NCBI GenBank assembly: GCA_030844895.1
Contig: JAUTDX010007450.1
Span: 1-64,000, forward strand
From: Ambrosia x helenae
Lineage: Eukaryota; Streptophyta; Magnoliopsida; Asterales; Asteraceae
Length of the DNA stretch: 64,000 bases
Direction of reading: 5' to 3'
In this document: piece after piece, positions 9,930 through 22,145 of the stretch
How positions within the stretch are numbered: position 1 is the first letter of the stretch
Layout: each line of letters starts with the position of its first letter
Translations under genes and position numbers: made by a program
Notes under the pieces: model-generated
What the model saw: only the letters and a program-made list of their open reading frames with translations
Told to the model about the DNA's origin: nothing
The model's database searches: none

Positions 9930-10345
9930 AAGCCTTTCTAGATCTTTTTGGAGAGAAATTTGAATTTCTATAAACATCCAAGGTGTGCGTTCTACGCCCA
10001 ACGGGTGTTTTTATGTTCGGTTGGGCGGGTGAGAAACACACTTGCGTGGACCTTACCAAAATGTCCCCCCTTGTTGGCCTAGAGGATAATGGGTCCGTGG
10101 TTGGGCAAGCGTGCGGAATCGAAGAAAGTCGTGACGCATAAAAAGTTTGCGCTAATAATAAACTTGTTTTCGTTCGTTTTGCTTTCGATACTTTTAGCTC
10201 TTTGACGCCCAAAGATATATGGTTACCATACAGAGCACAAAGGATTGTGCACAGCAATTTCACACCCTATGAACCAAGGTTTTGTTTTCGATAGGGTAGG
10301 GTCTACGATACAAAATGGGGTTGCGGCGCAGTAGTCATTAACCTA
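9930..10345 (+). mobile_element. Decayed 3' fragment of the RLE-type retroelement
   Basis: Plus-strand translation, interrupted by stops and frameshifts, reads LRPTGVFMFGWAGEKHTCVD then LT.MSPLVGLEDNGSVVGQA. It later has AFDTFSSLTPKDI and FVFDR.GSTIQNGVAAQ. These align with residues 958-1075 of the intact ORF at 45860-49114 (LRPADLLVFGW.., AFDTFGSLAPEAI, FVFSRLGFAIQKGVAAQ). So the endonuclease region of an older copy lies here in the opposite orientation. The minus-strand frame at 9922-10263 is its antisense shadow. Confidence 0.75.
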
Positions 10346-10704
10346 CCAACCTGCTATAAAATTACCTTTTATTGTGAAATGGAAATTGACATTAGAATGT
10401 TGGACCATAACATAATCATCAATACAAGTTATCATTTCAGGATTTGAACAAATAATAATCAAATTTAAAAGCCTTCACATATGAATTTGAGCATATATAT
10501 GGCCAATCACTTGAGAAACAGCCTACAATCTTGCTTACATGAACATTATCTTTTCTTCATTTACTCATTTCCTCCTTCCATCCACATTTCAATAACAACT
10601 GGTCAACAATATATCTTTCTGTTCACAAAACCTCAATCCAATCCTAACAAATAAAAAAATTGCAAAAATGAGCACCCATTATGAACTCACTTCATATCTT
10701 TCTT

Positions 10705-13700
10705 TCATTTTCCATAACTAGATGTTGATCTTGAAGAAGATGCCATCTTCAGTCTTGCAATCTTGTCATCTTGTTCGCCGCTAAACAACCGCGCACTCCA
10801 GTTTCCTGGCCTTTGAACCAACCTAGACGGGACCCGGTCACTGTCTTCCCCACCCGATGCGTCATATCCACCATCACTAGTTGATCTAGACAATGGTATG
10901 ACCCCGGACTTCTCATGGGCACAGGAGATCGGTTTCCTAGCATCGTCAGTGCCTGAAGAGATCCTGACTGGGTGAATATCAGGCGAGTCCAAGCTACTGT
11001 CTGGTGAGGATTCTACAATGCCGGTTGAACCCATGGGCCGGAAAACACTACGTGCCTCGAGCTGCAATGGGACCAGACTCGAAAAATCCTGACCCGTTAC
11101 TCTATCATTTCCCATATTGTGGTGTAATGATGGCTGTTCTGCTGCGTGTAAATGTTCCGGAAGACGGATCCGATTGCTTCCTCGTCTTCGGTTACTGTCA
11201 AGCCTTGAGAATAACCGACGTTCGCTGCTTCCAACACTGTTATCCCGTTCGAGCCCGTAAGGTGCAGCCAGTTGGGTATCTTTTCTTGAAACGGGCTGTA
11301 TGATTTTGGACTTCTTTCGGGCTTCAGCTGCAGCTTTTGATACTTCCTCAGCATTCAAACGGGCCAATGTCCACGGGCTGATCTTGACGGCTGCAGGGTT
11401 CTTTTTCTTCATGGGCTCGTCTACTGTCCTCTTGCCCAGCGAGCTAACAGAACCAGTTTCCGGTGGAACTACATCATACTGCCAAAAGATATATATGTTA
11501 TTAACATAAAAAAATAGTTCTATTTATAGTAATTTCTCAAAAAAAAATTGTAATACCTGATCTTCGACAAATAAACGTGGGGGGGTACACCAAGCTCCTT
11601 GACGGAAATTATTAAATGAGCTGGCGCTGCTCAAACCGGTGATAGAGCTTGCTGGTGACATTTGAGGACTTTGTTGACCTCCGATGCCCTGTTGTTCCTG
11701 CTCTCTCAATGCGATGATGTAGTCATATGTGCTGATTCCCTATACATGACACGGTTGTAGTTTAACTAATGATTTTTTTTTAAAAAAAATATAATATTTT
11801 TCAAGAACGCTAACGGAAAATAAGAACCTCACCTTCTTTATTAGAAGAATGTGAAAGAAGAAAAGCTGAACCAGTGGCAGCGTTGCGATCATAGCCAAAA
11901 TCGTGCACACTCCCTGTCACAAGTTATAAATAATAAATCTTGTTAGATAAACCAGTCAACACTTTCTCCATCAGTTCCATGAAAATGTCAACAATTTTTG
12001 TTTTTCAGAACCTTAAAAAAATATGTGCATTAAGTCGATTTCATAAAGTAACACGGTTGACTTTAATGAACGAAGCACTCACCACGACTATTACATAAGG
12101 AACTAAAGAGAAGCTGCTTCCGAGCTTGGTCTCAATGTCTAAACTGAATCTCTTATGATCAAGAAAACAGCATATCAACACAACAATCCCAGTTGACCAT
12201 TGTAGTACCAGCTACATATTTCAATCACGGAAGTAACAACGCATGTCAACTTTCGAGAAAAATAAACTAAAAAGTCAAAATGACTATTAAACGGAGAGAT
12301 TTGGTCTTACCAGGAGAAGAGCAGAGATCATAAGAGTAAAGAACTTTCTGTAATTCTTCTTGCCTACACAGTTATTCAGCCACTGCAAAATAATAACGCG
12401 TCAAATGTCTGCTCCAAGAAGTAAAGAGTGTTCACAGAGACATAATTCTTAATTCTTACATACCCTGCAATGATGATCAAATCGGTCAACACATTTGTCA
12501 CAAACTCTACAATGCTTGCTGTACTTGAAAACCTGCAGAAAACCAATCATTTACACATATTTAGATGCTAATTTTGTAAGCTCGCAAATACTCAGTTCTT
12601 TCGTATGTAGCACTACCCGTTAAATAAAAACGCCATGTTCGGATTGACATGTTTAACCAGTATTAATTAAAAATGGGTCTACCCATGTCAATACAAATAT
12701 ATACATTATAAGGTCAACCCTTAACCCGTTTAGATTAATGGGTTACATGGGTCGTGTTAAAGTTAGACAATTTCAAGTATGCCCAGGTTAGGGCTGATTT
12801 CGTTGACACAGATGAATATATGGTTCCGTTCGGGTTCATTAATTCAATCGCCAACCCATCAACCTGCCTTTATCTATGTAAGAGCAAGATTTTACCTCAA
12901 CTTCACACAAACTACAGTAAAACATGCCATCTTCACTGGTCTGAAGTTCAGAAGATTCGTCATTCAAACTCGAGCAACGGCAAATCAAAGCACAAGGAAC
13001 CAAAGCCAGAAACCAACACGGTTTCGACGCGTTCTTCACATTTTCAGACACATTATCCTCCGTTCTCGAATCTTGATTCTTCGCATCCTTGACCGAATGC
13101 TTACCTCCAACACTTGCAGCATTCGCATCTTGTATCGATGAAGTCGATTCCCCACCAAGCTTACATTCTTTAACTCTACCACTCATTTTGTTATTCGGAG
13201 GAGCTTTCGTATACTTTTTCGACTTAAATACACCCGGATCTGCCGGATCCGCACCCGCACACCATATATACAATCCAAATGCAGATATAATCTAGCAAAA
13301 TCATCCACAAATAACACACAAAAAATACATTAACATAAACAACCCTTTAACAATAATCACAGAACTATATCTATATCACCTTAACAATCAAAATAATATT
13401 ATAAACACAAAACAATACACAGATCTCTAATACATTAGCCACAAAATAATAATAATAATAATAATAATAAGGAACTTACAAGAGGGGTGTAGATCCCCAT
13501 TACTATATACTGATACATCTTTTTACCAACAAAAGGAGCAAAAAACACATAGAAACCAAACCCCAATGCTAAAAACACAGAAACAGCTACCACCTGCAGA
13601 TAATAATAATATAATAAATAAATAAATGAAGCAAAAAAAATATAAAATTTCAAAAACCCTATAAAAATTAAGGATTTTGAATACCTGGAGAGGATGATAG

Positions 13701-13726
13701 GGAAGTTGCCATCCATGTTTCCTCAT
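10705..13726 (-). CDS. DHHC protein S-acyltransferase (palmitoyltransferase), PAT19-22-like
   Basis: Nine exons on the minus strand: 13685-13726, 13480-13593, 12896-13291, 12464-12532, 12311-12382, 12083-12211, 11833-11913, 11557-11739, 10705-11478. All introns are GT/AG, all exon lengths are multiples of three, total 619 aa. The enzyme transfers palmitate from its own cysteine to cysteines of target proteins at a membrane. The start MRKHGWQLP matches the plant clade typified by Arabidopsis PAT19-22. Two membrane segments lie in residues 15-65, then a cytosolic loop, then the cysteine-rich domain with C..C, KYSKHCRVCDKCVDRFDHHC (catalytic DHHC near residue 203-206), WLNNCVGKKNY, and two further membrane segments. 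A long polar Ser-rich tail (about 310 residues) follows. All key Cys/His are present. Introns are compact except intron 3, which holds non-coding repeats. Looks functional. Confidence 0.93.
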
Positions 13727-14507
13727 CTTTATGTTGAAATTAGAAAAATTTAAGGAAAATATTTCTGGGTAAGTGAGGAAATTGCAAAAAGATTAAAACT
13801 TTTTTGGTTTCTTGTGCTGTTTTGAGTATTTTCTGTAATGGGTCAAATTCTTTTTGCCTCACATCTCTTCATTTCATCAATGGTTTAATAAAGACTAAAG
13901 ATGTTCAAGATCATGACTACTGTCATCTAGTGAAAGAAAAAGAAAAACCCATCTGGAATTCAGTAACAAATAGTTAATATTTTGTGGGTTTTGCTGCAAA
14001 TCTTTGTTGGTATTGTTCTTGAAAGATTAAATGTTTGCAACAAATCTGTTGTTTTAAGTTTTACTCAATAATAATATCATATTGAGAGAGAGGAGAGAGA
14101 GAAGAGGGTGCAAAGGGATAGTAATAAGGGACTGTGTTTTTCCTTTTGTAATAGAGTGAAATGACAAGATTGCCCTTGTATTTTTCTTCCTTTTTCATGG
14201 GTATATCATGTGTTTCAACAGGTCACTGGTAATGCAAGTTGTACATTTTCTGCTTTTGGATGCACTCTAAACTGCTTGTATTTAAAGCCCTTCTTTATCA
14301 CCTCTTTTACTCCTTTCATTGTCTTCTCTCTCATCTTTCTTTTGTTTTGTCTCTTTTTAACATTTCTGAATTACTTTTCCCTCTTAAAATTTAAAAAGTG
14401 TGTTACTAGAATGTCCTTAAGGAATGTCCAATTGTTACTTTTAGTCCTTTTGTAGTTTTTTATAGTATTAAAACAATCAATTTAAGAAAGGTAATTGCCA
14501 TATTAAT
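13727..14507. other. Upstream region of the S-acyltransferase gene
   Basis: Presumed 5' UTR and promoter of the minus-strand gene. A GA-rich tract at about 14084-14105 (CT-rich on the coding strand) is the kind of pyrimidine-rich leader common near plant transcription starts. No TATA box was assigned with confidence. The short frame at 14210-14455 has no recognisable motif. Confidence 0.35.
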
Positions 14508-14919
14508 AGGGTGTTTGGAATTGAGTTTCAAAACAATTTATTGACTTATTGGCTTTTAGGAAAAGCCAATAAGTCAATAAGCTGTTTGTGTAACCCAAAA
14601 GCACTTTCTGTTTTGACTTTTGGCTTTTAGCTTTTAAGGGTGGAAATGCTGTTTTTGAAAAGTTAGAAATCCTGGCTTTTGGCTTTTAGTTTTTGACTGT
14701 TAGAAAAAAATTACAAATCTACCACCCATACAACCAATATTCACAATAAGTTAAGCGGAACATTTAAAAAAATAACAATTTATTGACTTTTTGACGTTTC
14801 TCATCCCAAAAGCTAATCCAAACACTTTTTTTAAAACTCCTTTTCAAAAAGTCATAAGCCAATAAGCACTTTTGACCAAAAACACTTTTGCATTTCCAAA
14901 CTCAATCCCAAATACCCTC
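14508..14919. mobile_element. MITE with AGGGTGTTTGGAATTGAGTTT termini
   Basis: The left end AGGGTGTTTGGAATTGAGTT is mirrored by the right end AACTCAATCCCAAATACCCT. Subterminal stretches AAAAGCCAATAAGTCAATAA and TTATTGACTTATTGGC also form a local hairpin. About 410 bp, non-coding. The GGGTGTTTGG terminus recurs in the element pair at 24529 and 32425, but the interior differs. Confidence 0.65.
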
Positions 14920-15009
14920 TAAGGATGTTAGACTAGATTGGATTCTAGATTCATCAAAATAAATGTCTACGGAGTATTAAATAACGCCCTGTAAAAAGAG
15001 AATCATTAA

Positions 15010-15350
15010 GACCATGTGTAGTGGGGGGCTCCATATATGAAGCCCCTCTTCCTGATTGGTCCACGTGGCTGCTGAGTCAGCATGGAGAGATAAAGTGGAA
15101 AAGGGGTGTAGTGGTGGGGCTTTATATATAAAGCCCCTTTTAATATTTTATTATATCTTTTAAAATAAAAAAATAATAAAATAGAGAGAGTGGGTGATGT
15201 GGCAAAATCTGATTGGAGGGGGCTTTATACAAATGGCGCTATAGCCATAGAGCCCAAACCAGATTTTACCCTATAGCGCCCCCCTGTAATGGTGTACAGG
15301 GGGCGCTATCTTTTTCTTGCCCACTTATGGCGCTCCACTACGTATACTCT
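15010..15350. mobile_element. MITE with GTGTAGTGG/CCACTACG termini
   Basis: Ends read ACCATGTGTAGTGG and CCACTACGTATACT (inverted, imperfect). The interior holds several internal palindromes (GGGGCTTTATATATAAAGCCCC near 15116-15137; a CTATAGCGCCCCCCTG/CAGGGGGCGCTAT pair near 15272-15310). No coding potential. Confidence 0.55.
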
Positions 15351-15481
15351 AAAGTAGTGTGTTTTTTATATGTTATATCTTTGGAGGAATGAAATAGGAA
15401 AACCAAACCGAGTACAAATACAATGGCGATCTACACCAATCTACCCAAGACACTTCCTCAAACTTGGTCTTATTCTTAAAC

Positions 15482-15503
15482 CAAAAAAAAAAAAAAAAAA
15501 AAA
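15482..15503. repeat. Poly(A) tract
   Basis: A run of about 21 A on the plus strand, 45 bp from the LINE fragment. Its orientation is opposite to the tail expected for the minus-strand LINE fragment, so the two are not obviously one insertion. Confidence 0.6.
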
Positions 15504-15547
15504 CTTCTTATATTATAAACAATGCATCTCCCGGACTTCATCTTGTT

Positions 15548-15900
15548 TTAAAAAATCTTTTCATTCCTTGCAATCCATATACACCAACAAGAGGTAATAA
15601 TAATACCATGCACGAGATTTTTCCTCCATTTGTTGCCTAATGCCTCTTTATACAGCTCCATTAAGTCCCGAACGCTATATGCATAAATGGGAGACAATCC
15701 GCACAAGGGCCATATGGCTGACCAAACCTCATGAGCTATTGCACAGCTAGAGAAGATGTGATCCACCGATTCGACACCCCCACTCGCACATCGCGCATAT
15801 AAGAGAACCCACTTGTGTATTCCTTTTGAAAAGTTACGCTTTAACTGCAAGACACCCCATATCCGCTCTCCAAACTAAAATCATACATTTCAGAGGGATC
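15548..15900 (-). pseudogene. L1-type LINE fragment: reverse-transcriptase zinc-binding region
   Basis: The minus-strand translation contains LKRNFSKGIHKW, then CASGGVESVDHIFSSCAIA, HEVWSAIWPLCGL, and finally IIITSCWCIWIARNEKIF. This is the classic zf-RVT module (C...E..DH.F..C...VW.......W..W..RN) that ends plant L1-type LINE ORF2 proteins. The upstream W/R-rich part (VWRADMGCL) is in another frame, so at least one frameshift exists. The reverse transcriptase itself is missing. Old truncated copy. Confidence 0.7.
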
Positions 15901-16254
15901 AAATTAACCCATTTCATCATGGGAGTATCGTCTAATTCACGATTCTTTTAGAGGATGTCTTTCACCGCTTTAACGCTGAATCCTCCCACATCATTAACAG
16001 ATATTTGTATATGATTTTACGGTCGCATGTCAAACTTTATGATATGGAATTAACAGAAGCAATCAAATGGCCAGGTTATTTACAGATTCAAAAAGTTAAC
16101 GAAAATCTCAAACGTTTATTGATTATATACATAAACAATCAACTATTGAAATGTTTACAACCCAATCCTATTTATGGCTTTATATGTAAGAGATCAAACA
16201 AACTTATAAAAATAAATACTAAATGAGAAAGGATAAAGGATATAAGGGAGGGAT

Positions 16255-17252
16255 GGGGCACTTCACTCTTACTTCATTTAACTTTATTGATTTTTACCAA
16301 TCATGCAGTGTCAAATCACTTTACTGAAACACAATTTTAAAGACAACACTTCACTGATTCGTTTATTCAATTTACATTTAAATATAGTTAAATACAAATA
16401 TTCGAAAGTTTAAAATAGTTTTTCATTTTAAAAAAATATTAAATGCACACAAAAATTTACCAACGGTAATATGAATATAGCCAACGGTTGGTTTTTAAAT
16501 ACCCACCGTCCTCATCATTTTTACTCTATAAATACTCACTGTCCTCATCAATTTCACTAAAATAAACCCACGGTTACCATATAAATTCACTTGAAAATGA
16601 AACGTGGAACAGAGAGGATGAGATCGCGTTGTTAGTGTCCTACAAAGACTTCCAAAATAACCCTATTCAACAACCAATTAGGGTGTTCCACCAATTAGTC
16701 GGTGAAAACGACTGCACCAACAATTCACTCGCATGAAAGTGGACGGATCTCAACAACAAGTGTGAACGGTGGAACACCCTATTTGCAGCCACAATGGGGG
16801 AGCTCTCAAATATTGACGATGATTTGGCAATCGAGCTCACACAAGTCAACTATATGGCTAGGTACCCTAACAATTTCGATCATGTTTCGGCATGATAATT
16901 GTTGTGTTAGGTTAAATAATTGTGTTTTCTACTTTAATTATGTTATTTCCTAGAATAGTTGTGTGTTTATGTACTTTTAATATTTGTATTGTGTTTAATA
17001 TTATTGTTTAGTTTTTGTTTAATATTTATTTTGTTTATTTTAATTTGGTTTTTTTTTTTTTTTTTTGTAACCATTAGCATTTCGGGGGTTGAAAATTAAT
17101 TTGGAAGTTCAAAATTTACACGATTTTGAAATTGTGGTCAAACTCACGGATTTTCTTCACGGGCTTACTACCAGCCCTACCGGCGGCCATATAGCTGTGA
17201 TGGTAGTGGAGTTCCCGTGAGGTACCATGGTCAAACACGGTGAGTGCCCTTA
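16255..17252 (+). mobile_element. Possible Harbinger-type element with a Myb/SANT-like gene remnant
   Basis: Outer ends GGGCACTTCAC and GTGAGTGCCC are short inverted repeats. Between them, plus-strand translation near 16604-16893 reads WNREDEIALLVSYKDFQNNP and later CERWNTLFAAT, MGELSNIDDDLA and YMARYPNNFDH before a stop. The W-E-D...W pattern resembles the Myb/SANT-like accessory protein of PIF/Harbinger transposons. One TGA (16733-16735) breaks the frame. The flanking CCAACGG/ACCCACCG motifs near 16450-16520 fit this kind of element. No clear 3-bp duplication, so the limits are tentative. Confidence 0.4.
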
Positions 17253-17859
17253 AGCTTTAAAATTCAAACTTATAGATAAACCTTGCTATCACTTTATTTC
17301 TCTAAATGCATGCTTTAAGTGATGTCATATGTAAGACTTTAAGTATACGTCTTCATCAAACACACCTTTGGTGGCTGTAGCTAACAAAATTCGTGAAATG
17401 GATTCACGTATTGTCATTTTATTCACGTATATGAGATAGATTTGACAAGATATAATGCTTGGTTTACTTTTGACATCTAAGGCATAAAGTTAAAGACTGG
17501 GAATCTCAAGATTTCTTAACTTATTTAATCACAAACATTGAGGTGTCTAAGTATTATTAAATCAAACCTGATATTACATGGAAAGATATAAACATTGCAA
17601 ATTACACTATTATTTTGTGAACCTATTTATCAAGGGATAAGGAAGCTTCGGCTAAATTTATCTTGTGTTTGTATATAACGAGTTGACGCCAACCCGCGCG
17701 TTGCGGCGGGATGACGATTATGAATGTTTTAGTATGCTATATCGAATAATAGGTTATAATTAATATTTCTATTTGCGCCTTTATACGAAGCCATCAAAAA
17801 AACATCAAAGATTCCATGTTGCCACGCGATCATATTCCCCCACCAAGTCACCAATTAAG
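17253..17859. other. Intergenic, with a Helitron-like hairpin remnant
   Basis: AT-rich, no gene. At 17693-17710 the GC-rich hairpin CCCGCGCGTTGCGGCGGG resembles a Helitron 3' hairpin on the minus strand, but the expected CTAG terminus reads CTCG, so it is not called as an element. Confidence 0.35.
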
Positions 17860-17869
17860 GGGGAAACTC

Positions 17870-17966
17870 ATAATTATGAGAAAACCCCCTTTGTGAGATT
17901 CGAACCCATGACCTTATGGTCCCTAAGTCTTATCTCACCACCAAAATACCACTGGGCTATAATGCC
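17870..17966 (-). mobile_element. tRNA-derived SINE head
   Basis: The minus strand reads TAGCCCAGTGGTATTTTGG (A-box-like) and, about 35 bases on, GGTTCGAATCTC (B box). Spacing and sequence fit the RNA polymerase III promoter of a tRNA-derived SINE. There is no good cloverleaf, so it is not a tRNA gene. The downstream extent is uncertain. Confidence 0.5.
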
Positions 17967-18056
17967 TTTGGTAGTGTTTGTATATAATGCATTGGCTAAC
18001 ACAACCTCACCAACTAAGGGATTGGTCACTTGTTTGGCAATACTGTGTTGGGCCAT

Positions 18057-21000
18057 TAAGAGGTCTGACTATTAAGAAGCCCTTAATTTAGTGAATAGCA
18101 AGTTTGATGCACACACATGATTAGCAATGCAGTGTCGAATCTAGAGTTGTGTGAACGATGCCACCATCTTTGGTACCAATTATATACATAATGGTAATCA
18201 TATAAGCAATATTCCAAATTAGTTCATACAATATCCGAATTCTCCCCCTTTTTAAGGTGTCGTTTCTTAAAATGGTGTCATTTACAAACATTTATAAGGC
18301 TATATGGTGTGGAGAGCTACTCCCCTAACTCCTCCAAATGCTACATCAGCGCCACCTCATTTTTCCCCCTTTCTCCCCTAAAGTTTGGAAATGGTATTCC
18401 CCCAACTCCCCCACTCCCCCTTCCTTTTTTTATTAGTTTTTCTTACAATATTCCAACGTTCCTTTTTTCCTTGGCCAATAGCAACGTTCAGTACAATCGG
18501 TGCATTTTCACCGAAGTCGCCGATTTATAATAGGGGGCGGTGTTCCTGATCGGGAAAAAAAACTTACCGAAACCATACCAAATGGTCTAGTATATAACTT
18601 TTTTTATCGGTGTATCTAAATCCACCCATATGGCAAGGATACAAGTTTTTGTCACTCGAATATATGGGATTGAAAATTATCTCTAGGAAACCGAATTAAT
18701 ATAGATAAAACTGCATGTGAGAAAGTGTAAAGATAACCTATTTAAAATTTATATTGCTAATGAGTTAGTTACTTTGTTTGTTAGGGAAGAAGAATGTTTT
18801 GTAGTGTTCTGTGGAGCTTTGTTGGGGAGTGTTGCGTTTTATATGGGGATTCTGTATGCAAATTTTGCTTTTCTTCCCAAAAAAGCCCGTGAATCAGTGT
18901 CAGAAGAAATTGTGCTAAGGACAAACCATCTCAAGGTCAAAACTATAAAAATATAAAATACATTCTGTCGGCCTCATATAATTTGAATTTCGATTTTTCT
19001 TCTTTTTTTATATATATTTGGTTCTTATTAAGAAAATCTCACATAGGTGGTTAGCAGAGAAGATACTGGATTCACAAAGATCATCACCTAATATTATTTA
19101 CGCGTAAAACGGGTTGACTAAGAATGAGAGAAGATTCAAAGAATTTCATAGTTAAACGTGTTTGAGTTGAGATTTTTCAGGAAGTAAAGAAAACAATATT
19201 AACCGGTATAAGAGGCCAAATGTCATAATAGCCTATGGTATATAAACTTAAGTAAGTATACATATTTTATTATCTGAGGCATTAGTGTTGCTAGTAGTTT
19301 CAATTTATTTTACTTGCTTGTGGAAATCCAGGAACATTTAATTAAGTTTTCTTTTGGATATACAAGGGTAGATGTTTGTTAAAAAGCATTGTCTTATTTG
19401 ACACATATTCTAATCCTATACGTCTTGTGTTAAATGATTATAAAACATACATTATCAAAACGAAGTTAAGGAAATGGTTAGTTTAATATCTGTAATGGAC
19501 ACAAATGAGTAAACCATATATTATTTCAGATGATATATTCTTATGATAAAAAGAGTTACCAAAAATTATTAATGTAATTTATATATGCCTTAGATTGGAA
19601 GCATCCTTACGATATATTTATGCAGTAGTTGTTTTATCTGTAGTGTTGTTGGTATGCTATTATGTATGCATGTGATAGAACACAATGCCCCACTTGTATT
19701 TAATATAAAGTCTCACCCCCAATTTTCAAATACCTACAAAATACCATAGGCATTCCATGACTATTTTATGATTTTATCAGAGACATTTTGTGATAGAACA
19801 TTTTAACAAATTATTTGTTATTGAATTATCTTTATGCATACACAGACATATAATATGTTATATATACTTAGAATTATAATTTATAACGTTGTATAACAAA
19901 ATATAATCGTAGTTATATGTACTAATAATTGTATATTACCTCAATAATATTATATTTATATAAGTTATAGGCTTGTCTAATAGAACTTATATTGTTAAAT
20001 AAGCTCGTGTTTAAATTTAAGCTCACCTCAATTCAAGTTTTAAACGAATTTATCTCAAGCAACTCCCGTTAGTTACGCTTTCAATCACGCAACACTTAAT
20101 TATTTAAACAACTACTTGTTTTGTTTCCACGATTCGTGGCGGTTTTACAAGGCGTCAAGCCATAAAAAATTAACATCTTTACATAAGTAAATTATGTATT
20201 ATACCATGGTCCCCACTACGTCATAGGCATTTCTACTATGGTCTCCACTACGATCTCTATGATGGGTGCCCTTTTGTTTACGTCTAGCATGTGGAGCTTT
20301 GTTGCTCGGCCCTTCCTCATGGCTCGGTGAGCCATAACTGAGGCCTTTGGCAGCCTTTTGAGCCTTCGCTATAACCATTTATTGGTACTTATCATTTATC
20401 CTGGCTTACTCACAAGCTAGCCACTCCTCAGGTTTTGAAGGTAGTTCTCCGAGCTCGATGCTCTGACAAGGCCAATTATCCGCGCCTGTGCTCCCACGCG
20501 GTTAGACTTATTTGATGTTAATTCTATTTGTGCCTTACCGGTTATAGGTTTATTCTATTTTCCATATGGATTTGGGCTCGTCCCTTCAGTAGTTCAGTAC
20601 CAACAAGCGTTGATCAAGGTTTTGAAAACAAATGGGTAAAAGATGTGAGGAAAATTATATATGTTAAGTAGTTGAGTGTATAATGACGAAACTACCCTTG
20701 CTTTATCGCTAAGTTTTAACTTGCCTTAATACCTAACATTGCTACCGAAATGAAACCATATAACTCAATGTTGCAACAAAAAAATTAGTACCTAGTGTTG
20801 TTATTTTGACAAAACCTTAAGGACTAACAATGTAATTAACTCTTAAAGGGAATAAAAATGCTCATTTTTGTGGTGTTTTTTTTTAAATATCAATGTACGA
20901 AAAAGTTAAGGTCGTTTAAAAATTGTGGAGTAGGTAGTTTTTATAAGGGGGATAAAGTGTAACTATTAATTAATTATCTAGAATTTAGTTAAAGATGATG

Positions 21001-21373
21001 AAATTAAAATGTAACTAAGATGAGAGGATTAAAGTATAAAGGTGTTTGGAAAATTAATTTATCTCTATTTTGAGATTGTACATTAATCTTATGCATTAAA
21101 AAAATATTCTTGTGTTTTGGATATTTTAAACTACCCTTTTAAAATGCATTATATAAAGTACATATAAAATGCGTACTAACCACTTAAATATATTTTCAGG
21201 TAACTGAACACCAAATACGGAAGGTGCGATAATCCTAGAAGACTTAGAGGAGGACCACTTGTTGTCGAGGGTCCTCAAGGCACCATAATCGAACAATCTT
21301 TATGACGAAAAGAGAGAATATACTTGGGAATGAATGTGATTTTGGAGGCAAAGGATATACAACCCCAAGAAAT
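18057..21373. other. Intergenic AT-rich desert
   Basis: I see no supported gene in this 3.3 kb. Short frames at 18309-18530 and 18717-18956 (the latter with one hydrophobic segment and an FLPKKARESVSEEIV tail) lack any family signature. 20100-20640 is less AT-rich and may be an old retroelement relic, but nothing recognisable translates. Confidence 0.4.
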
Positions 21374-21598
21374 TACTCCCTCCGTCCCATTTTAAATGTC
21401 TATTTTTGCACTTTTTTGTGTCCTAAATTAAATGTCCATTTGTAAGCAACTTTCAGTTTTGCCAATAAAAAACAAAAAACAATTAAAGATTTGAAATAAT
21501 AACTTGAGGATACTCTCGTTATTTTACAACATACCCAAAGATTTCTTAATCTGTGTGTTTGTGGGCCCAGTGACATCTAAAATGGGACGAAGGGAGTA
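21374..21598. mobile_element. Stowaway (Tc1/mariner) MITE
   Basis: Classic Stowaway ends: TACTCCCTCCGTCCCATTTT at the left and AAATGGGACGAAGGGAGTA at the right, with the TA dinucleotide duplicated at both borders. 221 bp between the TA pair, no coding capacity. Confidence 0.9.
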
Positions 21599-21639
21599 TA
21601 TCTCAACAAGGAAATAATACTAGAGGCGAAAATAATAAT

Positions 21640-22145
21640 GAGATCTCAACCAATGTTGGTGGATCTGTTTTTGCAAGAGAAACCCGTAAGCACGACAAAT
21701 TGTTAGGTTGTGAGATGGTAAAAACTGGTGGGTGCATGCCAAAGACTCCAGATGAAAATATTGGCGTAGGAGATCCTTTCAATTTGGATAAAATCTTTGC
21801 TTCTGTCTCGAAGAAAATACAAAAAAAAAAAGGAAAAAGAAAGTAATGGCTTTGAGATGTTTGGGAATTATGCTACCATGCCAGCCAAGAGAACTCGATG
21901 CAATAAGTCCTCTTTAGATTTACAACTTCTGACAGATGGATATAACCCATTCAAGGTGGATAGTGGTACTCCTTGCAAGATAGGCTAGATGTCATATTCT
22001 TGTTTGATGTGTTTAGGTGTGAGGTGGTGTTTTTTTTTGTTTTGGTGTAACGGCTTTAAGTAGTTTTGGTATATGATATCTCTAGCTTATTTTTAGTAAC
22101 CGTTTTGGTTTTTAACAAAGGTTGTTTTGTCGTAAAAAAAAAAAC
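21640..22145 (+). pseudogene. Possible LINE ORF fragment with poly(A) end
   Basis: Two overlapping plus-strand frames join across an A-run near 21820: one reads ETRKHDKLLGCEMVKTGGCM and then DPFNLDKIFAS; the next reads SNGFEMFGNYATMPAKRTRC, ending at a stop at 21988. A T/G-rich 150-bp tail and a run of A at about 22134-22144 follow, like a retroposed 3' end. The D-P-F-x-L pattern resembles linker regions of plant L1 LINE proteins, but I cannot confirm it. Confidence 0.25.

Noticed and set aside
9922..10263. 113-codon minus-strand frame
   Set aside because: It is the antisense of a decayed retroelement fragment; the plus strand gives the recognisable protein.
13435..13716. 93-codon minus-strand frame across S-acyltransferase exon 2 and introns
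   Set aside because: It includes AAT-repeat intron sequence; the spliced exon 13480-13593 explains the conserved part.
17693..17710. Helitron-like 3' hairpin on the minus strand
   Set aside because: The terminus reads CTCG, not CTAG/CTRR, and no 5' end was found; noted only in the intergenic entry.
17870..17966. Second tRNA gene candidate
   Set aside because: A and B boxes are present but no acceptor or anticodon stems pair; treated as a SINE head.
18717..18956. 79-codon frame with one hydrophobic segment
   Set aside because: No family signature, no upstream context, surrounded by AT-rich DNA.
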